A stretch of DNA of 40,810 nt, from positions 1-40,810 of the forward strand of contig JARIAR010000006.1 of assembly GCA_029257805.1 (NCBI GenBank). Direction: 5' to 3'. A program made the position numbers and the translations under genes. Shown one piece after another: positions 18,967-30,894 of the stretch (the first letter of the stretch is position 1; each line of letters starts with the position of its first letter). A model generated the notes under the pieces. It was not told the DNA's origin. It did no database searches and saw nothing but the letters and a program-made list of their open reading frames with translations. This DNA is from Blautia sp. (GTDB lineage Bacteria; Bacillota; Clostridia; Lachnospirales; Lachnospiraceae).

Positions 18967-19526
18967 TTTATTTACAATTATTTTTGAGTTTTCTCCAAAT
19001 CGGCTGTTTTAGCTTTGGAGGCGGATACGCTGCCATGCCTCTTATTCAGGAACAGGTAGTTGCGCAACACTCCTGGCTCACCATGGAATCTTTCTCCAAT
19101 CTTGTAACAATTGCAGAAATGACACCTGGTCCCATTGCCGTAAATGCAGCTACTTTTGTCGGAACACAAATTGCAGGTATTCCGGGAGCTATCATTGCCA
19201 CACTTGGATGTATTCTTCCATCCTGCATTTTTGTAACAGTTCTTGCATATATTTATACAAAATACCGCAACCTCTCTGTTCTTCAGGGCACACTTGCGTC
19301 CCTTCGTCCCGCTGTTGTTGCCATGATTGCAAAAGCCGGTGTTTCCATTTTAATTTCTGCTTTTTTTGTAAATGGAATCCTATCTCTCTCACCGGAAAAT
19401 ATTTCTTTCCGTATGATCTTCTATTTTGCGGCAGCTCTTGTAATGCTTCGCAAATTTAAAATGAATCCCATTCTCGTCATGGTTCTATGCGGCGTATTTG
19501 AGGTTGCGGCATACGCTATCTTATAA
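18963..19526 (+). CDS. Chromate transporter family protein, subunit 2
   Basis: The 187-aa membrane protein is paralogous to the upstream gene, with CFSFGGGYAAMPLIQEQVV and MTPGPIAVNAATFVG as the family motifs. The ATG overlaps the upstream TGA. Its last six bases overlap the last six of the convergent 408-aa gene (the two TAA codons abut), so no terminator separates the two opposing transcripts. It should form the transporter with subunit 1 under control of the divergent LysR protein. Confidence 0.93.
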   Translation: MIYLQLFLSFLQIGCFSFGGGYAAMPLIQEQVVAQHSWLTMESFSNLVTIAEMTPGPIAVNAATFVGTQIAGIPGAIIATLGCILPSCIFVTVLAYIYTKYRNLSVLQGTLASLRPAVVAMIAKAGVSILISAFFVNGILSLSPENISFRMIFYFAAALVMLRKFKMNPILVMVLCGVFEVAAYAIL

Positions 19527-20747
19527 TGATTCTTCTGCCTCCTCGTAGGATTTTTCCCAGATTTCAGAAAAAACCGCAAGGGGGCAGTCTGTTAAAAGGC
19601 ACATCAAAAGGAAGCATTCATATGGATTTACAATATAAATCTCTCCCATTCCACAGCGTTCCAGTATTCCCTGTATCTGTTCCAGAAAATAGTGATATCT
19701 GATATAAGGATCTTCCTCCTGCATCTTCTGAGACACAATAAAAAACTGTAGGGTAATCAGATCAAAACGATCCACCGGAAACTTATGATTGAGGATATTG
19801 GTAATACGCTGTCTGCTAAATCGCTTCTGACTAAAATGTTTTGTAAGAATAGAAGCTGACATTTTCTTTAAATTCCCCATCTTGTTAATCGGAATCCCAC
19901 TGCAGATTACTTTTTCCACATCAGATGGTGTAATATTTTCCGCTGTCCACATTTTCTTCCTGCCCCGTTCCTCTTCATCCTTCCGGTACATGGCAGCGAT
20001 GATCTCTTTTGCCTCCTGCAACAAACGGGTAAATTCCTGAAATGCCTGACTTTTCTCAGATTTCGGATCCTCATATCCACCTTTCAGATATGCAAGATAC
20101 TGCAGAAATTTTTCCTCTGTATCCAAACAAACATCATTACCCCATACAATTTCTCCCGGCTCTTTTTTATATGCAGGAAGATTCCTGTATTTTTCTTTAT
20201 ACTCTTCTGCCTTATAATATCCGAACTGGTTATAATAACAATACCAGTATATAACTTCCTCCGGATTATGAAAATCAAAATCCTGCTCACGCAGCACTTT
20301 TGTAAGAAAATCGGATACATCTTCCACTGTCATGCGAAGTCCAAAACCCAGAAGAAAAACAGTTTCCCTCTTCACAGATGCCTGGTTCAGCCAATTATTC
20401 ACAAGGGATGGAAGTTTTGTGGATGTAGGACTCATAGATTTCGGTGTATACGTTTCTTTAAAAGATTCCACCACAATATCACGGTAAATTTCCTGAGTCA
20501 CCTCACCATAAGGTTCTTCCAATCCTGCCCGTTCATAAATGTACCGTTTTAAATGATCGCCAAAGGACACTAATTCCATTTCTTTATAAAGATAATTAAA
20601 AATTACATCTGCATCCTCATCTTCAAAGGTATCCAGACTGACTACCTGACGAAATTTCTGGGTAGCCTTTTTTGTAAATTCAAAATCTTTTACAGAATCA
20701 AAAGCTACTGTTTGCTCAAAATCCAATTCATTCATTCTGTTTTTCAT
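19521..20747 (-). CDS. Conserved protein of unknown function in the Ser/Thr kinase-phosphatase operon
   Basis: This 408-aa soluble protein has no signal peptide or transmembrane segment. I do not recognise a named domain. It is acidic and largely helical, with aromatic segments such as EEVIYWYCYYNQF at about residue 163 and a C-terminal half that could be helical DNA- or protein-binding (KHFSQKRFSRQRITNIL). A Thr/Ser-rich patch (TPKSMSPTSTKL) near residue 100 and the TVAF motif near the N-terminus could be phosphorylation sites of the neighbouring kinase. The start overlaps the phosphatase stop (ATGA), so the two are translationally coupled. Linkage suggests that it is a substrate or effector of the kinase-phosphatase pair. 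Confidence 0.85.
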   Translation of the reverse strand: MKNRMNELDFEQTVAFDSVKDFEFTKKATQKFRQVVSLDTFEDEDADVIFNYLYKEMELVSFGDHLKRYIYERAGLEEPYGEVTQEIYRDIVVESFKETYTPKSMSPTSTKLPSLVNNWLNQASVKRETVFLLGFGLRMTVEDVSDFLTKVLREQDFDFHNPEEVIYWYCYYNQFGYYKAEEYKEKYRNLPAYKKEPGEIVWGNDVCLDTEEKFLQYLAYLKGGYEDPKSEKSQAFQEFTRLLQEAKEIIAAMYRKDEEERGRKKMWTAENITPSDVEKVICSGIPINKMGNLKKMSASILTKHFSQKRFSRQRITNILNHKFPVDRFDLITLQFFIVSQKMQEEDPYIRYHYFLEQIQGILERCGMGEIYIVNPYECFLLMCLLTDCPLAVFSEIWEKSYEEAEESL

Positions 20748-21574
20748 GAAATTTCACCTTCACTTTTTTCTATTCCAGTATGTTTGATCCACCTGTCTAA
20801 AAAATGTTTCTTTGTCTCACTGATTTCACACAAAACAATTGTTATATTATCCCGCGCTCCTTTTTGCAGCACTCGTTCCAGAAGAACCTCCACTGTTTCT
20901 GACACTGAAATTTCCCTTGTAAGAATATCTGCAATTTCTCCATCTGAAAGCATATCCGTCATACCATCTGAACAAAGGAGATACCTGCTTCCAGGAATAT
21001 ACTCCATTCTGCTTATACACGGTTCAAGAAGAAGATCCTTTTCCATCATGCCAAGATACTGTGTCAAAGGTGCCTTTCCAAACATACTTCTTCCAATTAC
21101 ATGATCCACAGAAACCTGCCGAAGTTTATTTCCGTTGGAATGATATATACGACTGTCACCCAGATTTCCCACATAAATTCCTTTTCGAGAAAAAACAGTC
21201 ATAGCTGCTGTTGTACCCATAGAATGAATGCGATTTTCTTCTCCATATAAAACAACCTGTTGATTCATACTTACACATATGTTTTCCAGAAATTTTTCCG
21301 GGGATTTTTTCAATTCCTCTTTGTGTCCATTATAATATTTTCCAAACTCCTGCGCCGCAATTCCTGCTGCAATTTCTCCGCAGCTTTCTCCTCCCATACC
21401 GTCAAACACAGCAAGAGCCGGCAGAGTTTTCTGAACTGCCGTTCCTGTAAAAACACCGCTTGTTCCATAATTTTGTACAGGAAGACTCTCTCCGCAACAC
21501 CAGAAATTATCCTCGTTATTTGCTCTTACCCTACCAATATGAGAAGTATACGCATAATTAATCTCATACATCAT
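20744..21574 (-). CDS. PP2C-family protein Ser/Thr phosphatase
   Basis: This protein of about 276 aa is a cytoplasmic PPM/PP2C phosphatase. The metal-binding and catalytic motifs are RANNEDNF (motif 1), FDGMGGESCGEIA (motif 2), MGTTAAMTVF, GNLGDSRIY, CSDGMTDML and the late ARDNITIVL, whose Asp is a metal ligand. It removes phosphate from Ser/Thr residues and should oppose the kinase encoded immediately upstream. Three possible starts lie within 12 bases (GTG at 21583, ATG at 21574 or 21571). The ATG at 21574 is given because the family starts close to the YAYTSHIGRVR segment. Confidence 0.94.
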   Translation of the reverse strand: MMYEINYAYTSHIGRVRANNEDNFWCCGESLPVQNYGTSGVFTGTAVQKTLPALAVFDGMGGESCGEIAAGIAAQEFGKYYNGHKEELKKSPEKFLENICVSMNQQVVLYGEENRIHSMGTTAAMTVFSRKGIYVGNLGDSRIYHSNGNKLRQVSVDHVIGRSMFGKAPLTQYLGMMEKDLLLEPCISRMEYIPGSRYLLCSDGMTDMLSDGEIADILTREISVSETVEVLLERVLQKGARDNITIVLCEISETKKHFLDRWIKHTGIEKSEGEIS

Positions 21575-21589
21575 CCTTAACACTTTCGG

Positions 21590-23155
21590 TTATTGAAGCT
21601 GTTCAATTGACCGGCTCCAATACTTGTCTCCTCGCTCTATGTACTCTTTGTTATCTGTCTCATTGTCATGACAGGCACCTGTCTCATCAATCCAGCGAAT
21701 CAACATTCCATCTCTGTAATAATAAAGATTGGCTTTATTGCCTTCCCAGATATATGCAAAAAACAGGGCTCCATTCCAGTAATAATACTCTTCATATAAG
21801 CCATCCTCTGAAAAATCCGGATATACAAGAACCTTCATAATCTGACCTTTCTTATTATAATACCGGATACGCTGACCTTCCTGTCCCTCTGTTCGATAAG
21901 AAGGCAGTTCATTTACAATCGTTGTTGCACGTTCTTTGATTTTTTCTATTGAAGTGGAAAACTCTTCCCCTGCATCTTCTGTGTCGCCTTGATAATCCTC
22001 ACTTGTTAAAGCATGGACCATTTTTTCTGTCTGGCTTCTTACCGTATCCTCAAATAAATCCTTCAAATAAACACTTACTCCAAAGCAGACACACACGACT
22101 CCTACAACAGCAATCGCGATACGGCGGCGGGTTCTTGCTTTTGCTTTGCGGCGTTTCTCACGAATTCTGGCTCTTTTATCGTACGCCTCATCCTGTTTCA
22201 CTTCTCCTGGAACTTTACTGTTATTTTCTCTTCGAATATGTCTTCCCTCATACAAGGCTTCTAAATCTTTTCGAAACTCTCTGGGGGAGGCATACCTCTC
22301 TGTGGAATTATATGCACATGCTTTTCGAATGATCTTGCCAAACTCCTCTCCCGCTTCTGCAGGTGCAGGAAGTTCTTCCCCTGCCATTCTCCTATTCAAG
22401 GCATTCTCTTTATCACGATAAGTGATCAGCTGCTTATCAAGACTTAAAAATGGAAGACGATTTCGATTCATGATTTTATAAAGAACGATTCCCAGAGAAT
22501 AAATATCTACACTTCCATCATAGGGATCGCCTCTGTACATTTCCGGTGCCATATATGAGTAAGTTCCTTTTTTTGACAAACCGCTCATCGTACGTTCCAG
22601 CTCTCTGGCAATCCCAAAATCTCCCAGTTTAAAATCTCCAAAACGGGAAACAAAAATATTTTCCGGTTTAATGTCCCGATGTATGATCTTTAACTGCCGG
22701 CAATATTCTAACGCTTTACACAGATCAATCCCAAGTTTTATCGTCTCTTTTTCCGTAAGACTTCTGCCTGCACAATAATCGGTAAAACTAGTTAAAAATT
22801 CCATTCGAATAGAAATATCCCATCCAATTTCATCCAGATATTCCACAACTTTAAAATCCTCTACCGAAACAATGTGCGAATTCCCACGAAAATACTCCAT
22901 GGTACTTATTTCCTGAATACATTCTTCCACAACATTTTCAAAATATTTTCTTGTAGAATGCTCATTTTCTGTTTCGGACTGTACACTGTTCAGTTCACTT
23001 TTACTGGAAGGAATTGTAATGATCTTAATTGCAGAGTAAAAAGAATGACCTTTTTCTGTTCTCTGTGCTTTGTATACCTTACCAAAAGAGCCCTCTCCGA
23101 TTTTTTCTATGATTCTCCATTCCGGCCACACAGAAACCGGCAGCTCTCTATCCAT
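21590..23155 (-). CDS. Membrane Ser/Thr protein kinase with extracellular YwqK/MORN-like tail
   Basis: The 521-aa protein begins with a Hanks-type kinase domain: the glycine loop GEGSFGKVY at residues 20-28, a catalytic loop HRDIKPEN, DFG in KLGDFGIARE, and the APE triad in YMAPEMYRG. A basic stretch is followed by one transmembrane helix (about residues 350-370) and an extracellular tail of about 150 residues. The tail contains tyrosine-rich tandem repeats (RIRYYNKKGQIMKV; LYEEYYYWNG; NLYYYRDGMLIRW) resembling YwqK/MORN-type repeats. It lacks the PASTA repeats of the usual PrkC/Stk1 kinase. The ATG at 23153-23155 has GGAGG seven bases upstream. It is the first gene of the kinase-phosphatase-408-aa operon, just after the rpoC terminator. 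Confidence 0.93.
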   Translation of the reverse strand: MDRELPVSVWPEWRIIEKIGEGSFGKVYKAQRTEKGHSFYSAIKIITIPSSKSELNSVQSETENEHSTRKYFENVVEECIQEISTMEYFRGNSHIVSVEDFKVVEYLDEIGWDISIRMEFLTSFTDYCAGRSLTEKETIKLGIDLCKALEYCRQLKIIHRDIKPENIFVSRFGDFKLGDFGIARELERTMSGLSKKGTYSYMAPEMYRGDPYDGSVDIYSLGIVLYKIMNRNRLPFLSLDKQLITYRDKENALNRRMAGEELPAPAEAGEEFGKIIRKACAYNSTERYASPREFRKDLEALYEGRHIRRENNSKVPGEVKQDEAYDKRARIREKRRKAKARTRRRIAIAVVGVVCVCFGVSVYLKDLFEDTVRSQTEKMVHALTSEDYQGDTEDAGEEFSTSIEKIKERATTIVNELPSYRTEGQEGQRIRYYNKKGQIMKVLVYPDFSEDGLYEEYYYWNGALFFAYIWEGNKANLYYYRDGMLIRWIDETGACHDNETDNKEYIERGDKYWSRSIEQLQ

Positions 23156-23243
23156 ATACATCCCTCCTTTTTTATTTTTAAGTGTACTCATTATACTAAA
23201 ATTTTACCATAAATAATAGTAGCATCTGTATTTTCTTTATGCC

Positions 23244-23274
23244 AAAAACCCCCTGCCAAAATCTGGCAGGGGGT
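23244..23274 (-). terminator. Intrinsic terminator of the rpoBC transcript
   Basis: CCCCCTGCCA and TGGCAGGGGG pair around a short AAATC loop and are followed on the minus strand by TTTTT, directly after the rpoC stop codon. Confidence 0.95.
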
Positions 23275-23292
23275 ATCTGTTTGTATTATAGA

Positions 23293-26200
23293 TTATTCTT
23301 CTGTTTCAGAAACTTCCATTTCTTCATCAGATTCTGTTGCTTCTGATTCCATAACTTCTGTTTCCTCTACAACTCCGTCTTCTACAATCAGTTCTTCATC
23401 GATTTCTTCTATAACTTCTTCTGCTTCTTCCGGCATACCTGTATCCAGTTTAATTTCACTGTAACGTTTCATACCAGTTCCTGCAGGGATAAGCTTACCA
23501 ATCAGAACGTTTTCTTTCAGACCAATGAGGTTATCTACTTTACCTTTAATTGCAGCTTCTGTAAGAACTTTTGTTGTTTCCTGGAAAGATGCTGCAGACA
23601 GGAAAGAATCTGTTGCAAGTGATGCTTTTGTAATACCAAGCATAACCTGCTTTCCTTCTGCCGGCTCTTTGCCTTCTGCAATAAGCTGCTCATTTACATC
23701 TTCATAATCCAGTACATTTACAAGTGTACCCGGAAGGAAGTTTGCATCTCCGTTGTTTTCAATACGGATTTTCTTCAGCATCTGGCGTACAATAACTTCG
23801 ATATGCTTATCGTTGATTTCTACACCCTGAAGACGATATACTCTCTGTACTTCGCGGATCATATAATCCTGTACAGCACGAACTCCTTTGATTCTCAGAA
23901 TATCATGCGGATTTACACTACCTTCTGTCAGTTCATCACCGGCTTCCAGAACCTGTCCATCAGCAACTTTAATACGAGAACCATAAGGAATAAGATATGT
24001 CTTAGATTCTCCTGTTTCAGAATCTGTAACAATGATCTCACGTTTTTTCTTTGTATCATTAAGTGTTGCAACACCTTTGATCTCTGTGATAATAGCAAGA
24101 CCTTTTGGCTTTCTTGCTTCAAAAAGCTCCTCGACACGAGGAAGACCCTGTGTAATATCGCCGCCGGCAACACCACCGTTATGGAAAGTACGCATGGTAA
24201 GCTGTGTACCAGGCTCTCCGATGGACTGCGCTGCAATAATACCTACAGATTCACCAACCTGTACCGGTTCTCCTGTAGCCATATTTGCACCATAACATTT
24301 TGCACAAATACCAACTTTACACTTACAGGATAAGATTGTACGGATCTTCACTTTATCGATCGGACCACCGTTTTCGTTATTTACACCCTCGCTCATAATG
24401 CGGGCTGCACGCTTCGGTGTGATCATGTGGTTTGCTTTTACAAGAACTTCTCCGTCTTTGTTCTTAATGGTTTCACAGGAGAAACGACCTGTGATACGTT
24501 CCTGAAGACCTTCAATTTCTTCTTTGCCATCCATAAAACCTTTAACCCACATACCGGAGATTTCATCTCTTGTTTCACAGCAATCCATTTCACGAACGAT
24601 CAGATCCTGAGAAACATCTACAAGACGTCTTGTAAGGTAACCGGAATCGGCTGTACGAAGAGCAGTATCGGACATACCTTTTCGAGCTCCGTGAGCGGAC
24701 ATGAAGTATTCCAGTACGTCAAGACCTTCACGGAAGTTTGACTTAATAGGAAGTTCGATGGTGTGACCGGTTGTATCGGCCATCAAACCACGCATACCAG
24801 CAAGCTGTTTGATCTGTTTATCGGAACCACGGGCTCCGGAGTCAGCCATCATAAAGATATTGTTATACTTATCAAGACCTGTAAGAAGTGCTTTTGTAAG
24901 CTCATCGTCAGTCTTTTTCCATGTATCTACAACTTCTTTATAACGTTCTTCCTCTGTAATAAGACCACGTTTGTAGTTCTTTGTGATCAAATCCACAGTA
25001 TCCTGTGCCTGTTTGATCATCTCCGGTTTCTGTGGCGGCACTGTCATATCAGAAATAGATACGGTCATTGCTGCACGTGTAGAATATTTATAACCGGTAG
25101 ATTTAATAGCATCAAGAACTTCTGCAGTCTTTGTTGCACCGTGGGTGTTAATAACTTTTTCCAGAATCTGTTTCAACTGTTTCTTACCTACCAGGAAGTC
25201 TACTTCAAGAAGAAGTTCATTTCCCGGAATGCTTCTGTCTACAAAACCAAGATCCTGTGGAAGGATTTCATTAAACAGGAATCTTCCTAATGTAGATTCT
25301 ACATTTCCTGTAAGAACGCTGCCATCCGGCATAGTTTTTGTACAACGTACAATGATCTTTGTCTGTAAAGTAATTACTTTATTTTCATATGCAAGAATTG
25401 CTTCATTTACACTCTTGAAGAATTTGCCTTCTCCTTTGTTTCCTGGTCTTTCCTGAGTAAGATAGTAAATACCAAGAACCATATCCTGTGAAGGAACCGC
25501 TACCGGACCACCATCAGAAGGTTTCAAAAGGTTATTTGGAGAAAGCAGAAGGAAACGGCACTCTGCCTGCGCTTCCACGGAAAGAGGAAGATGAACAGCC
25601 ATCTGGTCACCATCAAAGTCCGCATTAAACGCTGTACAAACAAGAGGATGCAGCTTGATCGCTTTACCTTCTACAAGGATTGGCTCAAATGCCTGAATAC
25701 CAAGACGATGCAGAGTAGGGGCACGGTTCAGCATAACCGGATGCTCTTTAATAACATCTTCCAGTACATCCCAAACCTGCGGTTCAAGCTTTTCAACCAT
25801 TTTCTTTGCATTTTTAATATTATGAGAAGTTCCGTTTGCAACAAGTTCTTTCATAACAAACGGTTTAAACAACTCAATAGCCATTTCTTTTGGAAGACCA
25901 CACTGATAAATCTTAAGTTCCGGTCCTACAACGATAACGGAACGTCCTGAGTAATCTACTCGTTTACCAAGAAGGTTCTGACGGAAACGTCCTGATTTAC
26001 CTTTCAGCATATCGGAAAGGGATTTCAGTGGTCTGTTCCCCGGTCCTGTAACAGGACGGCCACGACGACCATTATCAATAAGTGCATCTACTGCCTCCTG
26101 GAGCATACGTTTCTCATTACGTACAATGATATCCGGAGCGCCAAGTTCCAGAAGTCTTTTCAGACGGTTATTACGATTGATAATTCTTCTGTATAAATCG

Positions 26201-26991
26201 TTCAGGTCAGATGTAGCAAAACGTCCGCCATCCAGCTGAACCATAGGACGAAGATCCGGTGGAATAACCGGCACAACGGTCATAATCATCCATTCCGGAC
26301 GGTTTCCTGATTCACGGAAAGACTCTACCACTTCAAGACGCTTAATGATTCTGGCACGCTTCTGTCCAGTTGCATCCTTTAATTCCTTTTTCAGTTCTTC
26401 TGCATCTTTTTCCAAATCAATAGATTCCAGAAGTTCTTTAACAGATTCTGCACCCATACCTACACGGAAATTGTTTCCGTAAGATTCGCGAGCGTCCTGA
26501 TATTCTCTCTCTGTCAGAACCTGTTTGTACTGAAGCCCGGAATCAGCCGGGTCCAGTACAATATAGTTTGCAAAGTAGAGAACTTTCTCCAGTGTTCTCG
26601 GAGAAATATCGAGAATCAGACCCATACGGGAAGGAATTCCTTTAAAGTACCAGATATGGGAAACAGGAGCAGCAAGCTCAATATGTCCCATACGTTCTCT
26701 TCGAACAGATGCTTTTGTTACTTCAACTCCACATCGATCGCAGACAACACCTTTATAACGAATTTTCTTATATTTTCCACAGTGGCATTCCCAGTCTTTA
26801 CTTGGTCCGAAAATTCTTTCGCAGAAAAGTCCGTCTTTTTCAGGTTTCAGTGTACGGTAGTTAATGGTCTCAGGTTTTAAAACCTCGCCTCTTGACCACT
26901 CTCTGATTTTCTCAGGGGACGCCAGTCCGATTTTGATGGCATCGAAAGTCATTGGCTGATATGCTTCATTTGTATTCGTTGTTTCTGCCAT
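23293..26991 (-). CDS. rpoC: DNA-directed RNA polymerase subunit beta'
   Basis: The 1232-aa protein is the largest core subunit. The N-terminal zinc ribbon (CHCGKYK, then CDRCGVE at about residues 69-88), the catalytic magnesium loop NADFDGDQM, the trigger-loop region around [23 protein letters not shown], and the second zinc site ([13 protein letters not shown]) are all visible. The C-terminus is a very acidic tail of some 40 residues. Length is normal for Clostridia without the insertions seen in Proteobacteria. It follows rpoB by 17 bases. Confidence 0.99.
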   Translation of the reverse strand: MAETTNTNEAYQPMTFDAIKIGLASPEKIREWSRGEVLKPETINYRTLKPEKDGLFCERIFGPSKDWECHCGKYKKIRYKGVVCDRCGVEVTKASVRRERMGHIELAAPVSHIWYFKGIPSRMGLILDISPRTLEKVLYFANYIVLDPADSGLQYKQVLTEREYQDARESYGNNFRVGMGAESVKELLESIDLEKDAEELKKELKDATGQKRARIIKRLEVVESFRESGNRPEWMIMTVVPVIPPDLRPMVQLDGGRFATSDLNDLYRRIINRNNRLKRLLELGAPDIIVRNEKRMLQEAVDALIDNGRRGRPVTGPGNRPLKSLSDMLKGKSGRFRQNLLGKRVDYSGRSVIVVGPELKIYQCGLPKEMAIELFKPFVMKELVANGTSHNIKNAKKMVEKLEPQVWDVLEDVIKEHPVMLNRAPTLHRLGIQAFEPILVEGKAIKLHPLVCTAFNADFDGDQMAVHLPLSVEAQAECRFLLLSPNNLLKPSDGGPVAVPSQDMVLGIYYLTQERPGNKGEGKFFKSVNEAILAYENKVITLQTKIIVRCTKTMPDGSVLTGNVESTLGRFLFNEILPQDLGFVDRSIPGNELLLEVDFLVGKKQLKQILEKVINTHGATKTAEVLDAIKSTGYKYSTRAAMTVSISDMTVPPQKPEMIKQAQDTVDLITKNYKRGLITEEERYKEVVDTWKKTDDELTKALLTGLDKYNNIFMMADSGARGSDKQIKQLAGMRGLMADTTGHTIELPIKSNFREGLDVLEYFMSAHGARKGMSDTALRTADSGYLTRRLVDVSQDLIVREMDCCETRDEISGMWVKGFMDGKEEIEGLQERITGRFSCETIKNKDGEVLVKANHMITPKRAARIMSEGVNNENGGPIDKVKIRTILSCKCKVGICAKCYGANMATGEPVQVGESVGIIAAQSIGEPGTQLTMRTFHNGGVAGGDITQGLPRVEELFEARKPKGLAIITEIKGVATLNDTKKKREIIVTDSETGESKTYLIPYGSRIKVADGQVLEAGDELTEGSVNPHDILRIKGVRAVQDYMIREVQRVYRLQGVEINDKHIEVIVRQMLKKIRIENNGDANFLPGTLVNVLDYEDVNEQLIAEGKEPAEGKQVMLGITKASLATDSFLSAASFQETTKVLTEAAIKGKVDNLIGLKENVLIGKLIPAGTGMKRYSEIKLDTGMPEEAEEVIEEIDEELIVEDGVVEETEVMESEATESDEEMEVSETEE

Positions 26992-27008
26992 GTATTCTTT
27001 CCCCTTTC

Positions 27009-30000
27009 TTATTCTTCATCAAGAGTTTCTTCAAACTCTTCGAAATCATCTTCCTCTTCTTCCTCTTCCACATCTACGAGTTCTCCGCCTTCAAACTCCT
27101 GCTGTGTATAACCATGGCGGCTAAAGGACTCTTCTTCTCTGTGGTGTCTGGAATCTCCTTCGATCACAGAACGGAGATCTGTATCACCGTAATCTACGGT
27201 TTCCATAATTTCCACTTCTGTCTGATCCTCTCTCAGAACTTTTACGTCCAGACCAAGGGACTGAAGTTCTTTCAGAAGTACCTTGAAGGATTCCGGAATT
27301 CCTGGTTCCGGAATATTATCGCCTTTGATGATTGCTTCGTATGTTTTCACACGACCAACTACATCGTCAGACTTCACTGTCAGAATTTCCTGAAGTGTAT
27401 AAGATGCACCATACGCTTCCAGGGCCCAAACTTCCATCTCTCCGAAACGCTGTCCACCAAACTGTGCTTTACCACCAAGAGGCTGCTGTGTTACCAGGGA
27501 GTATGGACCAGTAGAACGTGCATGGATCTTATCATCAACAAGGTGATGCAGTTTCAGATAATGCATGTGTCCAATTGTTACAGGGCTGTCAAAATATTCC
27601 CCTGTACGTCCGTCACGAAGACGCACTTTACCATCTCTGGAGATTGGAACACCTTTCCACAATGCTCTGTGAGCTTTGTTTTCATCCAGATACTGCATAA
27701 CTTCCGGTGCAAGAATATCTTTATATTTCTCACGGAATTCTTCGAAATCTTCTATGTTTACATAATCATTTGCAAGTTCCAGTGTATCCTGAATATCATC
27801 TTCGTTTGCACCCGCAAATACAGGTGTTGCAACATTAAATCCAAGCGCTTTTGCAGCAAGACTCAGATGGATTTCAAGCACCTGTCCGATATTCATACGA
27901 GAAGGTACACCAAGTGGATTCAGTACGATATCCAACGGACGTCCATTTGGAAGGAAAGGCATATCTTCTACAGGCAATACACGGGAAACAACACCCTTGT
28001 TACCATGACGACCAGCCATTTTGTCACCAACAGAGATTTTTCTCTTCTGTGCGATGTAAATACGAACAGACTGATTTACTCCCGGAGATAACTCATCGCC
28101 ATTTTCTCTTGTGAATACTTTTGCATCTACAACGATACCGTATTCACCATGAGGCACCTTAAGGGATGTATCACGTACTTCACGCGCTTTCTCTCCGAAG
28201 ATCGCACGAAGAAGACGTTCTTCTGCAGTAAGTTCTGTCTCTCCCTTCGGAGTTACTTTACCAACAAGGATATCCCCTGCACGAACTTCTGCACCAATAC
28301 GGATAATTCCACGTTCATCAAGATTTTTCAGAGCATCGTCACCAACACCAGGAACGTCTCTTGTAATCTCTTCCGGTCCCAGCTTGGTATCACGTGCTTC
28401 TGCTTCATATTCTTCAATATGAACTGATGTGTATACATCGTCCATAACAAGTCTTTCACTTAAAAGAACAGCATCCTCGTAATTGTAACCTTCCCATGTC
28501 ATGAATCCGATAAGAGGGTTCTTACCAAGTGCAAGTTCGCCGTTTGCAGTTGACGGACCATCTGCAATAACCTGACCAGCTTCTACATGCTCACCCTGGA
28601 ATACGATTGGTTTCTGATTATAGCAGTTGCTCTGGTTACTTCTAAGGAATTTTGTCAGATGATAATCATCTTTTGTTCCATCATCATTTTTAATGCTGAT
28701 ATCTGTAGATGTTGAGCGAAGAACAGTACCTGCTTTCTTTGCAACAACACAAACTCCGGAGTCAACAGCTGTCTTTGTCTCCATACCGGTACCAACAACA
28801 GGCGCTTCTGTTGTAAGAAGCGGAACCGCCTGACGCTGCATGTTGGATCCCATCAGCGCACGGTTAGCATCGTCGTTCTGAAGGAATGGAATCAAAGCAG
28901 TAGCAACAGAGAATACCATCTTAGGAGATACGTCCATGTAATCAAACATCTGACGCTCATATTCCTGTGTTTCATCCAGGAAACGACCGGAAACATTCTT
29001 ATGAATGAAATATCCGTTTTCATCAAGAGGCTCATTGGCCTGTGCTACATGGTAGTTATCTTCCTCATCCGCTGTCATATAAACAACTTCATCTGTAACT
29101 CGCGGATTTTTCGGATCTGTCTTATCAATCTTACGGTACGGTGCTTCAATGAATCCGTATTCGTTAATGCGGGCATAAGATGCCAGAGAGTTAATAAGAC
29201 CGATGTTCGGACCTTCAGGGGTCTCGATCGGGCACATTCTTCCATAGTGAGAATAATGTACGTCTCGAACCTCAAATCCGGCTCTGTCTCGTGACAGACC
29301 GCCAGGTCCCAATGCGGACAAACGTCTCTTATGAGTCAATTCTCCAAGAGGGTTATTCTGATCCATAAACTGAGACAACTGAGAAGAACCAAAGAATTCT
29401 TTTACAGCAGCTGTAACAGGTTTAATATTGATCAGAGACTGCGGAGAAATATTTTCTGTATCCTGTGTTGTCATTCTTTCGCGAACAACACGTTCCAGTC
29501 TGGACAGACCAATACGATACTGATTCTGAAGAAGTTCCCCAACCGCACGGATACGACGGTTACCAAGATGATCGATGTCATCGTCGTTTCCAATACCATA
29601 TTCCAGATGCATATTATAGTTAATAGAAGCAAAAATATCTTCTTTTGTAATATGTTTCGGAATCAGATCGTGGATATCTCTTTTAATTGCAGCTTTCTGC
29701 TCTTCCAGAGTGTCATTTTCTTCCAGAATTTTTTCGAGAACAGGATAATATACTAATTCTGTAATACCAAGTTCTTTTGCATCGTCCAGTTCCGGCATAA
29801 AATGATGAATATCAACCATTAAGTTTGAAAGAACTTTGATCTTTCTTTCTTCTCCCTGGATCCATACATACGGAACAGCAGAATTCTGAAGAAGATCTGC
29901 AAGTTCTTTTGTTACAACAGCACCTTCTTCTGCAAGAATTTCACCAGTTGAAGCATCCATAACATCTTCAGCCAGTTTGTGACCTACAATACGTTTATTG

Positions 30001-30854
30001 AAATGAAGCTTCTTATTAAATTTATAACGACCTACTTTTGCAAGGTCATATCTTCTCGGGTCAAAGAACATAGCCATAATAAGGCTTTCTGCACTTTCCA
30101 CTGCAAGCGGCTCACCCGGACGGATTTTTTTGTAAAGTTCAAGAAGACCTTCCTGATAATTGGAAGATGTATCTTTGGCAAAACTTGCCAGAATTTTGGG
30201 TTCCTCACCAAAAAGTTCAACGATTTCTGCATTTGTACCAACACCCAGAGCACGGATCAATACAGTGATCGGAACTTTTCTTGTTCTATCTACTCGTACA
30301 TAGAACACATCGTTGGAATCTGTTTCATATTCCAGCCATGCACCTCTGTTTGGAATTACGGTACTGGAAAATAACCGCTTTCCAAGTTTATCGTGCGCAA
30401 TCGCGTAATAGATTCCAGGGGAACGCACTAACTGGCTAACGATAACTCGCTCAGCACCGTTGATCACAAAGGTACCAGTAGCCGTCATTAACGGTAAATC
30501 TCCCATGAAAATCTCGTGTTCATTGATTTCTTCTGTTTCTTTGTTAATCAGTCTCACTCGAACCTTCAAAGGTGCGGCATATGTTACGTCACGTTCTTTA
30601 CACTGATCAATAGAGTACTTTGCATCCTTTTCATCAAATGTAAAGTCGATAAATTCCAGACTGAGCTTTCCGCCGTAGTCAGCGATTGGAGAAATATCAT
30701 CGAATACTTCTTTCAGACCTTCTTTCAGAAACCACTTATAGGAATCTTTCTGGACTTCGATCAGGTCTGGCATTTCCAGGACTTCTTTTTGTCTCTGAAA
30801 GCTCATACGCATGCTTTTTCCAGTTTTGACAGAACGAATTCTGTTTTTTTCCAT
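27009..30854 (-). CDS. rpoB: DNA-directed RNA polymerase subunit beta
   Basis: The 1281-aa protein has all main regions in order. These include the rifampicin pocket with [20 protein letters not shown] and [12 protein letters not shown], which match the usual sensitive sequence, then RGWAxxE-type [10 protein letters not shown] earlier, [11 protein letters not shown] in the catalytic centre and [24 protein letters not shown] near the end. The last 25 residues are almost entirely Glu and Asp. It follows rplL after a gap of 259 bases that contains an attenuator hairpin and an extended -10 promoter. A 379-codon frame on the opposite strand is a shadow. Confidence 0.99.
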   Translation of the reverse strand: MEKNRIRSVKTGKSMRMSFQRQKEVLEMPDLIEVQKDSYKWFLKEGLKEVFDDISPIADYGGKLSLEFIDFTFDEKDAKYSIDQCKERDVTYAAPLKVRVRLINKETEEINEHEIFMGDLPLMTATGTFVINGAERVIVSQLVRSPGIYYAIAHDKLGKRLFSSTVIPNRGAWLEYETDSNDVFYVRVDRTRKVPITVLIRALGVGTNAEIVELFGEEPKILASFAKDTSSNYQEGLLELYKKIRPGEPLAVESAESLIMAMFFDPRRYDLAKVGRYKFNKKLHFNKRIVGHKLAEDVMDASTGEILAEEGAVVTKELADLLQNSAVPYVWIQGEERKIKVLSNLMVDIHHFMPELDDAKELGITELVYYPVLEKILEENDTLEEQKAAIKRDIHDLIPKHITKEDIFASINYNMHLEYGIGNDDDIDHLGNRRIRAVGELLQNQYRIGLSRLERVVRERMTTQDTENISPQSLINIKPVTAAVKEFFGSSQLSQFMDQNNPLGELTHKRRLSALGPGGLSRDRAGFEVRDVHYSHYGRMCPIETPEGPNIGLINSLASYARINEYGFIEAPYRKIDKTDPKNPRVTDEVVYMTADEEDNYHVAQANEPLDENGYFIHKNVSGRFLDETQEYERQMFDYMDVSPKMVFSVATALIPFLQNDDANRALMGSNMQRQAVPLLTTEAPVVGTGMETKTAVDSGVCVVAKKAGTVLRSTSTDISIKNDDGTKDDYHLTKFLRSNQSNCYNQKPIVFQGEHVEAGQVIADGPSTANGELALGKNPLIGFMTWEGYNYEDAVLLSERLVMDDVYTSVHIEEYEAEARDTKLGPEEITRDVPGVGDDALKNLDERGIIRIGAEVRAGDILVGKVTPKGETELTAEERLLRAIFGEKAREVRDTSLKVPHGEYGIVVDAKVFTRENGDELSPGVNQSVRIYIAQKRKISVGDKMAGRHGNKGVVSRVLPVEDMPFLPNGRPLDIVLNPLGVPSRMNIGQVLEIHLSLAAKALGFNVATPVFAGANEDDIQDTLELANDYVNIEDFEEFREKYKDILAPEVMQYLDENKAHRALWKGVPISRDGKVRLRDGRTGEYFDSPVTIGHMHYLKLHHLVDDKIHARSTGPYSLVTQQPLGGKAQFGGQRFGEMEVWALEAYGASYTLQEILTVKSDDVVGRVKTYEAIIKGDNIPEPGIPESFKVLLKELQSLGLDVKVLREDQTEVEIMETVDYGDTDLRSVIEGDSRHHREEESFSRHGYTQQEFEGGELVDVEEEEEEDDFEEFEETLDEE

Positions 30855-30885
30855 TGACGTTTCACCCCTGTTTTTCCTTATATTT

Positions 30886-30894
30886 ATTATAACA
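30886..30894 (-). promoter_or_regulatory. Candidate extended -10 promoter before rpoB
   Basis: The minus strand reads TGTTATAAT, a perfect TATAAT with the TG extension, about 35 bases before the rpoB ATG. No good -35 box is seen, which extended -10 promoters can tolerate. It could give rpoBC expression independent of rplJL. Confidence 0.45.

Noticed and set aside
26952-28091. 379-codon plus-strand frame antisense to rpoB and rpoC
   Set aside because: It lies entirely over essential, well-conserved genes and resembles no known protein.
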